Positions 38,450 through 47,800 of a stretch of 64,000 bases of DNA are shown piece after piece. Source of the stretch: Brevibacterium sp. UMB1308A (GTDB taxonomy: Bacteria; Actinomycetota; Actinomycetes; Actinomycetales; Brevibacteriaceae); the NCBI RefSeq assembly GCF_030230605.1, contig NZ_JASPDO010000009.1, forward strand, positions 1 to 64,000, read 5' to 3'. The translations under genes and the position numbers were made by a program. The notes beneath the pieces were generated by a model. The model did not search any database. It saw only the letters and a list, made by a program, of their open reading frames with translations, and was not told the DNA's origin. How positions within the stretch are numbered: the first letter of the stretch is position 1; each line of letters begins with the position of its first letter.

Positions 38450-39205
38450 ATGTCTCAGAATAACAACTCTCGTCCTGGTCGATTGCCCGCCTCCGTGTAC
38501 CGCAGGCGGCGCATTACCGTGCTGGGGTTGGCGGTTGTTGTTCTGGCCCTGTTTACCGTGGGCATTGTGCTGTTGGCGCAAGGGCTCACAAAGAACACGG
38601 CTGGGCCGGGGGAGTCGCAGGTGCAAGCTGGGTCTGGTAATGAGCAGGGCCAAGACGGTTCGCAGGGCGGCGCAGGTGAGTCTGATGGGACCAATGGTGC
38701 TGGTGGGGAGCCTGCGGAACCAGGGCCTGATGAGGCGTCGGGTAAGTGCCCTACTGAAGCTGTTGAGATTTCAGCCAAGACCGACAAGCCCAGCTACAAG
38801 CCCAATTCGGTCATCAAACTAGAGCTGGGCGTGACGAATAAGCACAACGCGTCGTGCGCAATCGACGTGGGGCCGCAGAAACAGACGTTCACGGTGAAAA
38901 AGGACAAGGACACCGTGTGGAGTTCCGCGTTCTGTGTGAGTGGCGAGCAGAAGGACCAAACGCAGGTGTTTGTGGCTGGTGCAAACAAGAAATCGGTTCT
39001 GCCGTGGGACATGATCCCCACGGACGACAAGTGCAACCGCACAAAAGACACACTTGACCCGGGCGAATACACGCTAGTGACCAAGCTGGGCGACATCGAG
39101 AGCCAGCCGGCTAAGTTCGTGGTCGAAAAGCCAGAAGAGAAGAAACCTGAGGGCGAGGACAAGCCTGCAGGCGAGGAAAAGACTCAGGACAAGGAACAGA
39201 ACTAA
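38450..39205 (+). CDS. Membrane-anchored extracytoplasmic protein of unknown function
   Basis: A 251-residue protein: basic N-terminus (RRRR), one membrane helix (ITVLGLAVVVLALFTVGIVLLAQ), a Gly/Ser/Glu-rich low-complexity linker (about 50-105), then a compact domain with four cysteines (CPTEAVEI, CAIDVGPQ, AFCVSGEQ, KCNRTKDT) suited to two disulfides outside the cell. It ends in a charged Lys/Glu-rich tail. The start at 38450 is supported by the -10 box; an in-frame ATG at 38405 lies inside mutY. No function can be assigned. Confidence 0.85.
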   Translation: MSQNNNSRPGRLPASVYRRRRITVLGLAVVVLALFTVGIVLLAQGLTKNTAGPGESQVQAGSGNEQGQDGSQGGAGESDGTNGAGGEPAEPGPDEASGKCPTEAVEISAKTDKPSYKPNSVIKLELGVTNKHNASCAIDVGPQKQTFTVKKDKDTVWSSAFCVSGEQKDQTQVFVAGANKKSVLPWDMIPTDDKCNRTKDTLDPGEYTLVTKLGDIESQPAKFVVEKPEEKKPEGEDKPAGEEKTQDKEQN

Positions 39206-39420
39206 GGCCCGGAGTAAGGCTGAGGTTAGAGCTAGGAGTAGGGCTGGCGGGGAAAGTTTTCGTCGCCGTGGGAGAATAGCCCGCCCTTTCGTAGCCCCCC
39301 ACTTCCCGGTAATCCAGCATTAGTCCCGGCCGTGACCCGGCGGTCTGGCCCTCGTCGTAGTCAGAAAGACCGAGGTTAGAGCGACCCTGTTTATAGCGGC
39401 CAAGTTTAGGCATTCCCTGG

Positions 39421-41838
39421 TCAGAATGGTGGTGGTTCTTCGCTGGGTTCCCAGGGGCGGGTGTCCCCGTTGAACACTTCCGCTGCGATTGCGTACTCGT
39501 CTGCAACCTCACGGGGGAACTCCTGGGCCCACCCTGGACTTTCAGCAGTCCCTGGTTCAAAGCGGTTCGCGGCCGTGGACTCAGGGCTGCCTGCCTCCGT
39601 GGGTTCTGCACCATGACCAGTCCCGGATTGAGAGCGGTGCGTGGTTTCGTGTTCTGTTGCTAGGTATTCGTTGATGGTGTGGCTGATGTCTTGGTCACCG
39701 GTGTCGAAGTACTCAAGTAACCGTTCGTACTGGAGTTGGTTAATCCGTGATTCTGGCGGGTAGACCAGCATGGCACCAATCCTGGGCAACACCCACGCCA
39801 GGGAACCGTCATCCATCTTGTCGACGCGGAGTCGTTTCTGGGTTTTCTCTTGATGATGCCGCTTACACAACGGGTGCAGATTCTCCATCACCGTCAACCC
39901 ACCCGACTCGGGGTCTTCATGGTTGAACGGTTCGATGTGGTCTTTTTCGCACACCCGGGCAGGTGTGGCACACCACGGGGCACTGCAATCAGGATGCCTA
40001 GCTTCCACCATGCGTTTCAAAGCTGCTGGTATGTAATACTTCGTCGGTGTGGATTCCAGGACTACCCCGGTTTCGGGGTCTGTGAACATCCGGTACACCC
40101 ACTTCGCCTGCACGATCACCTCATCAGCAGTCTTTACGTCTAATGGCACCCGGCCATTCATCATCACCGGAACCCGCGCACCTGGATCCACCTCAACTGG
40201 CAACCCAAAATCAAGCTCACTACCCGTAGCACTATCAGCACCCAGGGTCTCACCGACATTCAGGCGTTCCGCGGTGTTCAAGAACTCTTCCGGATTTAGA
40301 GTTTCTTCACTACCCGGCGGCACATTAGTCCCTGTTGGCGCACTGCTCCCTTGGTTCTCATGTATTCGTTCGTCGGTTTGGTTTCTTCCGGGGTCTTGGT
40401 TTTCGGGTCTGTGTTTGTCTGCCCCGGGGTCTTTTCCTGAACCATCGCTCCGGTATTTGTCTCTGTGTTTGTTTGGTGGTGGGTTGTGCGTGAGGAAGTG
40501 CAGGACTGGGACTGTGACGGTGATACCGGCTTGGGCTTTTAACCATTCTTCTTTTTCAGGCATCGACACGCACAACTCAAGCTCGTACACGCCTTCAGCC
40601 TGCCGAGCTTCACGTTTCTCAGCCCACACAGAACCAGACCCACCCACACCAGGGCCACCCACATCACGGGCATCGCCACGGGCGTTTTCCTCACCTGGAC
40701 CGCCGACTTCGAAAACGCCATCGGCTTCCGCGCCAGGAACACCTGGGTCGAAGGTGTCTTTGGTGTAGGTGGCTTTGATGGGGGCGTGTTTACCTGTCGG
40801 GGTCACGCGGACACGCAGGGTTGTTGAGGGTTTAGCCCCGGTAATCAAATCCAGAGTCAACTGATCCATGAGCCGGTCATCATCAACCTCAACCCGACCC
40901 AAATCGCCTACGCGTATTTCTGTTGTGTCTCCGTTGGTTTCGGTAATAAACAAGGCTTGTTGTTCATCTGTCAGCCTGGCGGTAAAGGGTTCTATGTGGT
41001 TTGCCAGGATCGCCCTGGCAGTCCCACGCACTCGCTGATAAAACGCTTCCATCTCCAACACCGGCCCCGTCAGCGACAGCGTGGCTGTCCCATCATCATT
41101 CACCCAATACGACACGCCCCGGTTACGCTTCGCGTTCTCCACCTGGGTTTCAGGAGTCGTAAGCATGGCGAGGACCTCGTTGACGTGCCGCCTAAACGTT
41201 TTCCAGGGCACGTTCACGGGTTTGTTGGTGAGCATGTCATCAAACACCGGGATACACACCCCAGCACGACTCACTCTGCCAACCGTATACAAGACCCGGT
41301 CAAACCCAACCACACCAGCCTTAGCAAGTGACCACAACTTGGGCATGAGCACGACCGCTGTCATCATCTTCCGCACCCGGGTAATGAGTTGGGACCGTGT
41401 GCAATCCAACAGTTTCGCTAACACCCCTTCGGTCGGGGTCGGCAACTCATCCGGCACACGTTCCACACTAGCCACTGTGGCCACCTCACCCGAGGGCAAC
41501 ACCACACACGCCACCACATCATCCACACCCACAGAAGCCGTGTGAGAAGAAGTCGCGCCGAAGGAAGAGCCAGCAACTGCTCCCGCATTTGAGCTTTCCC
41601 CTGCCGTGCCGCCTGTGACGAGTGGGCCAGCCCCGGGATTAGAGGTAAACACTGCGTGTAAACCATGAGTGAACTCATCGACTGGGGTGATGTGGGCGCT
41701 AATCACGGCAGCTACGGCTTCGGCTTGTTTCACACTCACTTCGTCCATCATCCGTGTGGTGTTTTTGACTGTTTCGAATAGTTCAGCAGCCGGGCCGTCG
41801 TGCATGCCGTTGCGCGTATCCGCGTGTGTTGTGGTCAT
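39421..41838 (-). CDS. DUF222 / HNH endonuclease domain protein (13E12 repeat family type)
   Basis: An 805-residue protein with a long N-terminal DUF222 region and a C-terminal HNH nuclease motif: two cysteines (CSAPWCATPARVCEKDHIEPFNH), then NLHPLCKRHH. Such proteins form the multicopy 13E12 family of actinobacteria, some members of which are mobile or damage-induced. A Pro/Asn/Asp-rich insert (about 460-520) separates the two parts. The ATG at 41838 follows GGAGGTGAACCCAC. It has a near-consensus promoter (41865-41893) and an SOS-box-like site upstream. The upstream gap carries two copies of a structured repeat. Activity and target are unknown. Confidence 0.9.
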   Translation of the reverse strand: MTTTHADTRNGMHDGPAAELFETVKNTTRMMDEVSVKQAEAVAAVISAHITPVDEFTHGLHAVFTSNPGAGPLVTGGTAGESSNAGAVAGSSFGATSSHTASVGVDDVVACVVLPSGEVATVASVERVPDELPTPTEGVLAKLLDCTRSQLITRVRKMMTAVVLMPKLWSLAKAGVVGFDRVLYTVGRVSRAGVCIPVFDDMLTNKPVNVPWKTFRRHVNEVLAMLTTPETQVENAKRNRGVSYWVNDDGTATLSLTGPVLEMEAFYQRVRGTARAILANHIEPFTARLTDEQQALFITETNGDTTEIRVGDLGRVEVDDDRLMDQLTLDLITGAKPSTTLRVRVTPTGKHAPIKATYTKDTFDPGVPGAEADGVFEVGGPGEENARGDARDVGGPGVGGSGSVWAEKREARQAEGVYELELCVSMPEKEEWLKAQAGITVTVPVLHFLTHNPPPNKHRDKYRSDGSGKDPGADKHRPENQDPGRNQTDERIHENQGSSAPTGTNVPPGSEETLNPEEFLNTAERLNVGETLGADSATGSELDFGLPVEVDPGARVPVMMNGRVPLDVKTADEVIVQAKWVYRMFTDPETGVVLESTPTKYYIPAALKRMVEARHPDCSAPWCATPARVCEKDHIEPFNHEDPESGGLTVMENLHPLCKRHHQEKTQKRLRVDKMDDGSLAWVLPRIGAMLVYPPESRINQLQYERLLEYFDTGDQDISHTINEYLATEHETTHRSQSGTGHGAEPTEAGSPESTAANRFEPGTAESPGWAQEFPREVADEYAIAAEVFNGDTRPWEPSEEPPPF

Positions 41839-41864
41839 GTGGGTTCACCTCCTTGCTTTCTTCT

Positions 41865-41893
41865 ATTCTATTTGCGTTCGATTGGCGGGTCAA
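41865..41893 (-). promoter_or_regulatory. Sigma-70-type promoter of the DUF222-HNH gene
   Basis: On the minus strand TTGACC (41893-41888) and TAGAAT (41870-41865) are separated by exactly 17 nt, the best -35/-10 pair in the window, 26 nt before the start codon. The spacer contains a TCGAAC half-site. Confidence 0.75.
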
Positions 41894-41923
41894 GAGTTTT
41901 GTTCATTTTGTTTCTATTTGTGT

Positions 41924-41939
41924 TCGAACGAGCGTTCAG
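41924..41939. promoter_or_regulatory. SOS-box-like (LexA) site
   Basis: TCGAAC-GAGC-GTTCAG matches the actinobacterial LexA consensus TCGAAC-N4-GTTCGA in all but the last two bases. It lies 30 bp upstream of the -35 of the HNH gene. LexA control of 13E12-family genes is known in mycobacteria; here it is inferred from the site only. Confidence 0.45.
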
Positions 41940-41949
41940 TCGCACACAC

Positions 41950-41973
41950 AAAAAAACCTTCCACAACGGAAGA
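41950..41973 (-). terminator. Intrinsic terminator facing the HNH promoter
   Basis: On the minus strand CTTCC-GTTGT-GGAAG followed by G and seven T residues. The stem is short (five pairs plus a wobble) but the T-tract is strong. It would end minus-strand transcripts coming from the 42-42.8 kb gap or from the acyl-CoA synthetase gene before they enter the HNH promoter. Confidence 0.5.
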
Positions 41974-42022
41974 AACCGGTGCTGATAGGAGGACATGCGG
42001 ACGCCAGCAAGCGCACCGCGAG

Positions 42023-42168
42023 CCAACTTCGGAAGTGAAAGCAAAGGCACGTAGCTAAACAAGCCAGGCGCACGGACAAGAAACAGCCCCTGGCGAGCAA
42101 CGAAACGGCGCAAAGCGAACAAAACCACGCAATATAACGCGCCGTCTCGCTCACCTTGCGCCACCTGG
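42023..42168. repeat. Structured intergenic repeat, copy 1
   Basis: About 146 bp, matching 42443-42590. The first 64 bp from CTTCGGAAG are nearly identical (one difference), followed by a variable stretch and then a conserved palindromic tail with GGCGCAA...TTGCGCC outer arms and an AGCGA/TCGCT inner stem around AATATAA. No open frame is conserved between the copies. Confidence 0.85.
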
Positions 42169-42442
42169 ACATGAAAGATAACCAAGAACGTAAACACTCG
42201 GCTAGCCACAACCCCACTCGGAAGCGAGTACCCGTCTAGCGTTCCTTACCGCGGGCTACCCCGACAGAACAAAGAGGCTGAACTTCCGCCCACGCACACT
42301 CTCGAGCTACTAATCAGCCAGCAGTCAACCAAGTGACAGCAATGAGCCACCTCGGCAATGTGAGGAACTACCCGACAGTCCCCTAAGTCCAGTCACCACC
42401 CACCTCGGGCATACGAGCGGCGATGCCAGACAAACCCAAACA

Positions 42443-42590
42443 CCAGCTTCGGAAGTGAAAGCAAAGGCACGTAGCTAAACAAGCCAGGCGCCCGGACAAG
42501 AAACAGCCCCCCCACCCAGACACGAAACGGCGCAAAGCGAGCAAGACTGCGCAATATAATGCGCCGTCTCGCTCACTTAGCGCGATCTGG
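42443..42590. repeat. Structured intergenic repeat, copy 2
   Basis: About 148 bp, second copy 420 bp from the first. Here the inner hairpin is perfect (GCGCA-ATATAA-TGCGC) and the AGCGAG/CTCGCT stem is intact, while the outer arms are weaker than in copy 1. The two copies therefore preserve a nested stem with different bases. Confidence 0.85.
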
Positions 42591-42826
42591 TCGCGAAAGG
42601 TCGTTAACCACGCAGGAGGACGCGCCGTACTTAATCAACACTCCAGCGAGCGGAAGATGACAACCGGAAACTCGAAAACAAGGCCTAGCTACGGCCTCGG
42701 CGACAATACGCCCTAAACGGCCTCTACCAGCTCGCCCGCAACCGAAGGGAACAAGAAACGCAAGAGCACAGCAACTGCACAACTACAGTTGACTGGACCA
42801 CCCCCAACAACCCACAGGCACACAAA

Positions 42827-44623
42827 CTACTTGTCGTACAGCGCGGCATATTCCCGGGCGAAGTGCTTCAGGACAACTGGGCGCCGCACCTTCAGCGACG
42901 CCGAAAGCTCGTCCTTTGTCTGCTCGAGATCCCGCGGCAGCACCACGTACTTGCGAATCGACTGCGCGCGGTTAACGTTCTCGTTCGCATACTTCACGGC
43001 AGTGTCGATAGCCTCGCGCACCTTGGGGTGGCGCCCAGCCTCTTCAACGCTCATGGAAGGCAAACCATTAGTCTTGAGCCAGCCGGGAAGCATTTCACCG
43101 TCGAGCGTAATCATGGCTCCCACGAACCGCTCCCGGTCCCCCACGACAACCACTTCAGAGATGAGCGTGTGCCTGCGAAGTGCATCTTCAAGAACTGCCG
43201 GTTGCACGTTTTCGCCACCAGCCGTCACGAGCAGCTCCTTCACGCGCCCCGTCACCGTGAGATAACCTTCGTCGTCCAACTTCCCGAGGTCGCCCGTCTT
43301 GTACCAGCCGTCGTCAAAGGCTTCCTTGGTCGCCTCAGGGTTATCCAGGTAGCCACGGAAAACGTGCGGCCCCTTAATCTGAATTTCGCCGGATTCCACT
43401 ACTCGCAAAGAAGCACCAGGAAACGCTGTCCCCACCGTGCCAACCTTCAAATGCCCGGGAAGATTCACAGATGTGGGAGCGGCTGTCTCCGTCGCCCCGT
43501 AGCCTTCAAGAATCTGAATCCCAAGCCCGCGGTAGAAATGCCCTAACCACTGCCCCAGCGGCGCGCCACCGCAAATCGCGTACGCAACATCGCCACCCAG
43601 GGCCTTGCGCAGTTTCGAGAACACCACCGCGTCCGCCGCTGCATGCTGGGCTTTCAGAGCCAACCCGGGGCCACCTCGGTCTTGGGCCACCGAGTACGCG
43701 TACGCGACGCGGGACGCCCAATCGAAAATCATCTTCTGCAGCTTGCCCGCGTTGCGTGCCTTGTTAAACACGGTCTCAAAGACCCGAGGCACAGCCAGGA
43801 GCCAGGTTGGTTTGAAATCGCCGAGGTCGTCAACGACCGTTTTCATCGACGGCGTGTACCCCACAACGCACCGGCTGTACAGGCACACGAACTCGATGAA
43901 CCGTCCAAACACGTGCGACAGCGGCAAGAACATGAGGATCCGGCTGTCTTGACCAGCCAGAACTGTCCCGCCCAGCGCCGGGTTTTCCACACCGTTGACG
44001 GCGTGGTGCATGAAGTTGGCGTGGCTCAGTAGCGCGCCTTTGGGGTTTCCCGTGGTTCCCGAGGTGTACACGATGGTTGCGATGTCATCGGGCTGGAGTG
44101 CGTGGATGCGGGTATCGACTTCGTCCTGCGGGGTCTCATTTGCGGCATCCTGGAGACGTTTCACATCTCCCCTGTCGATCACGTGAAGATCCAGGGACAT
44201 CTGCTCCACAACAGGAGCGGTGACCTTCTCATACTCTTCTGACTCCACGATCAGCGTGGTCAGGTCCGAGTTTTCTGCGATCCATTCCACTTGCTTCGTG
44301 GAGCTCGTTTGATAGATGGGGACCACCACCCCACCGGCGCACATGACAGCCAAGTCGCACACGACCCAGTCATAACTGGTGTTGCCCATAAGACCCACAC
44401 GGTCGCCGGGCTTCAACCCGTGGGCGATCAACCCACGCGCCATGGTGAACACGTCACGAGCGTAGTCACGCACGGTGATCTGCTCAAACATGCCCGATGC
44501 GCCGCGGCGCTCACAGTAAACGTCGTTCGGGTAGTCCCGTAGACGTTCGACAAGGACCGCCGGAATACTCGCCGGGTAGGACAGATTTTCTTCGACAGGC
44601 GTCGACGCTTCGCGAACTGACAC
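42827..44623 (-). CDS. Long-chain acyl-CoA synthetase (AMP-forming)
   Basis: A 598-residue ANL-superfamily ligase that activates fatty acids as acyl-adenylates and then acyl-CoA, FadD15-like. Motifs are the P-loop IVYTSGTTGNPKGALLSHANF, the FLPLSHVFGRF block, ILEGYGATETAAP, and the hinge region YKTGDLGKLDDEGYLTVTGRVKELLVTAGGENVQP. The GTG at 44623 begins MSVREASTPVEENLSYP. Full length; C-terminus LKHFAREYAALYDK. Followed on its strand by the long repeat-bearing gap. Confidence 0.93.
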   Translation of the reverse strand: MSVREASTPVEENLSYPASIPAVLVERLRDYPNDVYCERRGASGMFEQITVRDYARDVFTMARGLIAHGLKPGDRVGLMGNTSYDWVVCDLAVMCAGGVVVPIYQTSSTKQVEWIAENSDLTTLIVESEEYEKVTAPVVEQMSLDLHVIDRGDVKRLQDAANETPQDEVDTRIHALQPDDIATIVYTSGTTGNPKGALLSHANFMHHAVNGVENPALGGTVLAGQDSRILMFLPLSHVFGRFIEFVCLYSRCVVGYTPSMKTVVDDLGDFKPTWLLAVPRVFETVFNKARNAGKLQKMIFDWASRVAYAYSVAQDRGGPGLALKAQHAAADAVVFSKLRKALGGDVAYAICGGAPLGQWLGHFYRGLGIQILEGYGATETAAPTSVNLPGHLKVGTVGTAFPGASLRVVESGEIQIKGPHVFRGYLDNPEATKEAFDDGWYKTGDLGKLDDEGYLTVTGRVKELLVTAGGENVQPAVLEDALRRHTLISEVVVVGDRERFVGAMITLDGEMLPGWLKTNGLPSMSVEEAGRHPKVREAIDTAVKYANENVNRAQSIRKYVVLPRDLEQTKDELSASLKVRRPVVLKHFAREYAALYDK

Positions 44624-44761
44624 GTAGACCTTCAGGGGTTGGAGAGACTTTACAACCGTTCAGTTTACGTTTGAAAGCGCGTATATACGAACCGCGTGGC
44701 GCATCAATTTTGAGTTCGTTTAAAAAGCTGTTACTGTTAATTCTCGTGCTCAGCACGATAT

Positions 44762-44834
44762 TCCTCCGTAGCTCAGTTGGCAGAGCATTCGACTGTTAAT
44801 CGAAGGGTCGCTGGTTCGAGCCCAGCCGGGGGAG
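44762..44834 (+). tRNA.  Confidence 0.
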
Positions 44835-47800
44835 CATAAATAAAGCGGGACGCGCAGTGCGTGTCCCGCTTTTTAGTGCCCTGACCTGGGGAAACGTTTG
44901 CTTATCAGACGTGCAGGCAGATGTCGACTCGAACGTGCAATGCAAAAGTGGCACACAGCAAAAGTGGTTCAGTGTGCCACTTTTGCTATTCATCTCAGGA
45001 CTCTCGCACTAGCCGAGATCACTATCCGATGGCGCACCAATTCGCAGGGCGTAGCGCACGAAAAGCTATACGCAACGTACGGCCACTGTTTCAAGTCATA
45101 CCAAGCTATTGACATGTGACATGTGATATGTGTCACCATAAACTGCAGTGAACGTAAAAAGTGGCATGCACAGCCACCACCACGATGGGAAGTGAACAAG
45201 AGCAAGTCCTTGGATAGGAGGCGCAAACCCAACCGAGACCGTTAAGGGATCGAGTGCGATCGACTGAAACCAGCATGCTGAAGCGGTTATAGGACGAGGT
45301 GAGTTGAAATAGAACTGGCACTTTTTACGGCTTATGCCTTCATATCGAGTGTGACTCCAGGTCCTGCCAATGTAGCCATTTTCGGCCGAGCGTCGCAGAA
45401 GGGGCTTAGATCCGTTCTCCCGTTTGTGATCGGGGTCGTGAGCGGATTTCTTGTAGTACTTGCCACCAGCGAAGTTCTTGTGCGCTGGGGAGTTGAACTA
45501 GCAGGCCCGTTTTATCTGGCTCTAAAGATAGTCGGTTCGCTGTATCTTCTGTACCTTGCGTACCGACTGTGGCGGGAAGCTGGAGTAGAAACGACACCCT
45601 CAACAAGTATTGTGACGGGCCTCGGTGCCGGGTTTCTTGTCCACGTCACTTCATTGAAGGCCTGGCTGTTTCCATTTATTGCCTTTACAGTCTTGGTTCC
45701 GCATGAAAACCGAGCAATCACACCGATCGCCGTGTTCTGGGTTTGCGCAGTCGTGTCTCATCTCCTCTGGGCTTGGCTTGGCGGCGCCGCTCACACCTAT
45801 TTAAGCTCACGGCGGATAAAACTGATTAATCAGTTGTCAGCGGTTATGCTCGCAATTCTCGTCGTCTATACGTTGATCTCCTAGTTCCTGCGACTTACCT
45901 TTTGCACAGGCGGTACCTCAGGAAAATTTCGCTCCCCTGGCGAAGCACCGAGGTGAGGGTCATCCTGGTTGGATGTTCGGCCTCGGAGTGCGCAATGCGA
46001 GGTGCCTCACCGGCCACAATCCACGGCGCCACCGTCACACACAGCTCGTTCACCACACCCGCACCAACGAACTCGCCAAACACCTGCGGACCACCTTCAC
46101 CGTGAACGTGCGTCAACCCCCGGGCCTTCAACTCCTCAACCACCCTGACAGGAGACACGGAATGCTCGCCCGCGACAACGACCTCGGCGACATCTGCCAA
46201 CCGCTCCCGCCTCCCAGCCGGAGCAGCCTCACTCGTCACCACCACGGGCCGCACAGGCGCTTCAACAAACATCGCCTCCTCAGGTTCCACACTGAGCCTG
46301 TTAGACACGACAACCAACGTGGGGTGGGCCGCAAGCCCATGACGCACCCGCCACTCCTGGTCCGCCTGCGACATCCGCATAGCCCCGTACCCTTCAGCTT
46401 TCAACGTGCCGGACCCCACCATGACACAATGCGCAGGCAAACGTTGCAACCGCAACAGCCGCTGATCGTGCTCATCACCCAACCCGCCGGAAAGCCCGTC
46501 AACCGTGGCCGCACCGTCAATGGAGCTTATGAAGTTCATCCGCACCCACGGTCCAGACGGAAACGCATACATGTCCAACAACTCATCGTCGGTCAGCTGG
46601 TCCAATTCGTGAATTTCCATCCCACTCCCCTAGCCAAGCAATCCCCTAGCCCCTAAACGTTATGCGTGGGATGCGTGTTGTGGATCAGTTCAAACGGTTC
46701 ACGCAAGCCCAAAATCGCCTCGGTCATATGCACCGCATCCACCGTCGCATCAATGTCATGCATGCGCACAATCCGTGCACCAGACATCACACACGCCGTC
46801 ATCGCGGCAAGCGAACCGGCCAACCTCTGACCCTGCTCCCGCTTCGTACACTCGCCAATGAAGTCTTTATTCGACACCGCCACCATCACCGGGAACCCCA
46901 GGTCCACCATCTCATCCAACCTGCGAGTCAACTCCAAAGAGTGCAGCGTGTTCTTATCCAAATCGTGCCCGGGATCCACAATGATCCGGTCACTCGCCAC
47001 CCCGGCCTGTTGCAAACGCTCAACGCGCTCCCGCACAAACGCCACAACCTCGGCCACCACATCGTCGTAGTACGCCGCCGACTTCTCTTCACGCGGCTTA
47101 CCGGCCGAATGACACACAATCGCATACGCACCCGCCTGCGCAATGACGTCGATCATGTCGGCGTCCACAAAACCCGACGTGTCGTTAATGATCTGCGCCC
47201 CAGCCTCAAGCGCTTCACGCGCAACCTGCGACCGGTACGTATCCACGGAAATCACCGCCTCTGGCCGCTCCCGCAACAGCGCACGCACAAACGGCACCAC
47301 CCGCTCGCACTCCTCCTCTGCGCTCACGTACGGCCCGCGCCCAAATGGCACTCCCCCAATGTCAATCCAGTGAGCACCCGCGTCCAACGCACCCACCGCC
47401 GCCCGCACCGAGGCGTCCAAACCGAAAGTGGCACCCTTGTCATAGAAGGAATCGGGAGTTCGATTCACGACCGCCATAATCGCGACTTTTTCATTCTTCC
47501 CCAGCCCCGTGGGCCCTATACTCCCTCGCATACACACATAGTACTTCCACGTCTCAACACCACCAGGACCGGCAATTTTGTGTTTCGCGTCACTACAGCG
47601 TACACATATACATGTGCTCTTATCCGAACCTTCCACTCCCGCCATCCTCGATGTTGACACCGGACTCGACGACGCCTACGCCCTCATGTTCGCCGCCCGC
47701 TGCCCCAGCATCGACCTACTAGGTGTGACGTGCGTGGCTGGCAACGTGGGTGTGGGTCAGGTTGTTCGCAACACCTTGGACGTTTTGGACATGAGTGGGG

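Larger units (their letters stand above)
41839..42826. other. Gene-free interval between the HNH and acyl-CoA synthetase genes
   Basis: Nearly 1 kb without a convincing gene. It holds the HNH promoter, the SOS-like site, a minus-strand terminator, the two repeat copies and, between them, a small hairpin (ACTCG-GAAG-CGAGT at about 42216-42229). Open frames here (for example on the minus strand 41868-42209) have no recognisable composition or ribosome-binding sites. The interval could hold a structured non-coding RNA or the decayed remains of a 13E12-type element. Confidence 0.6.
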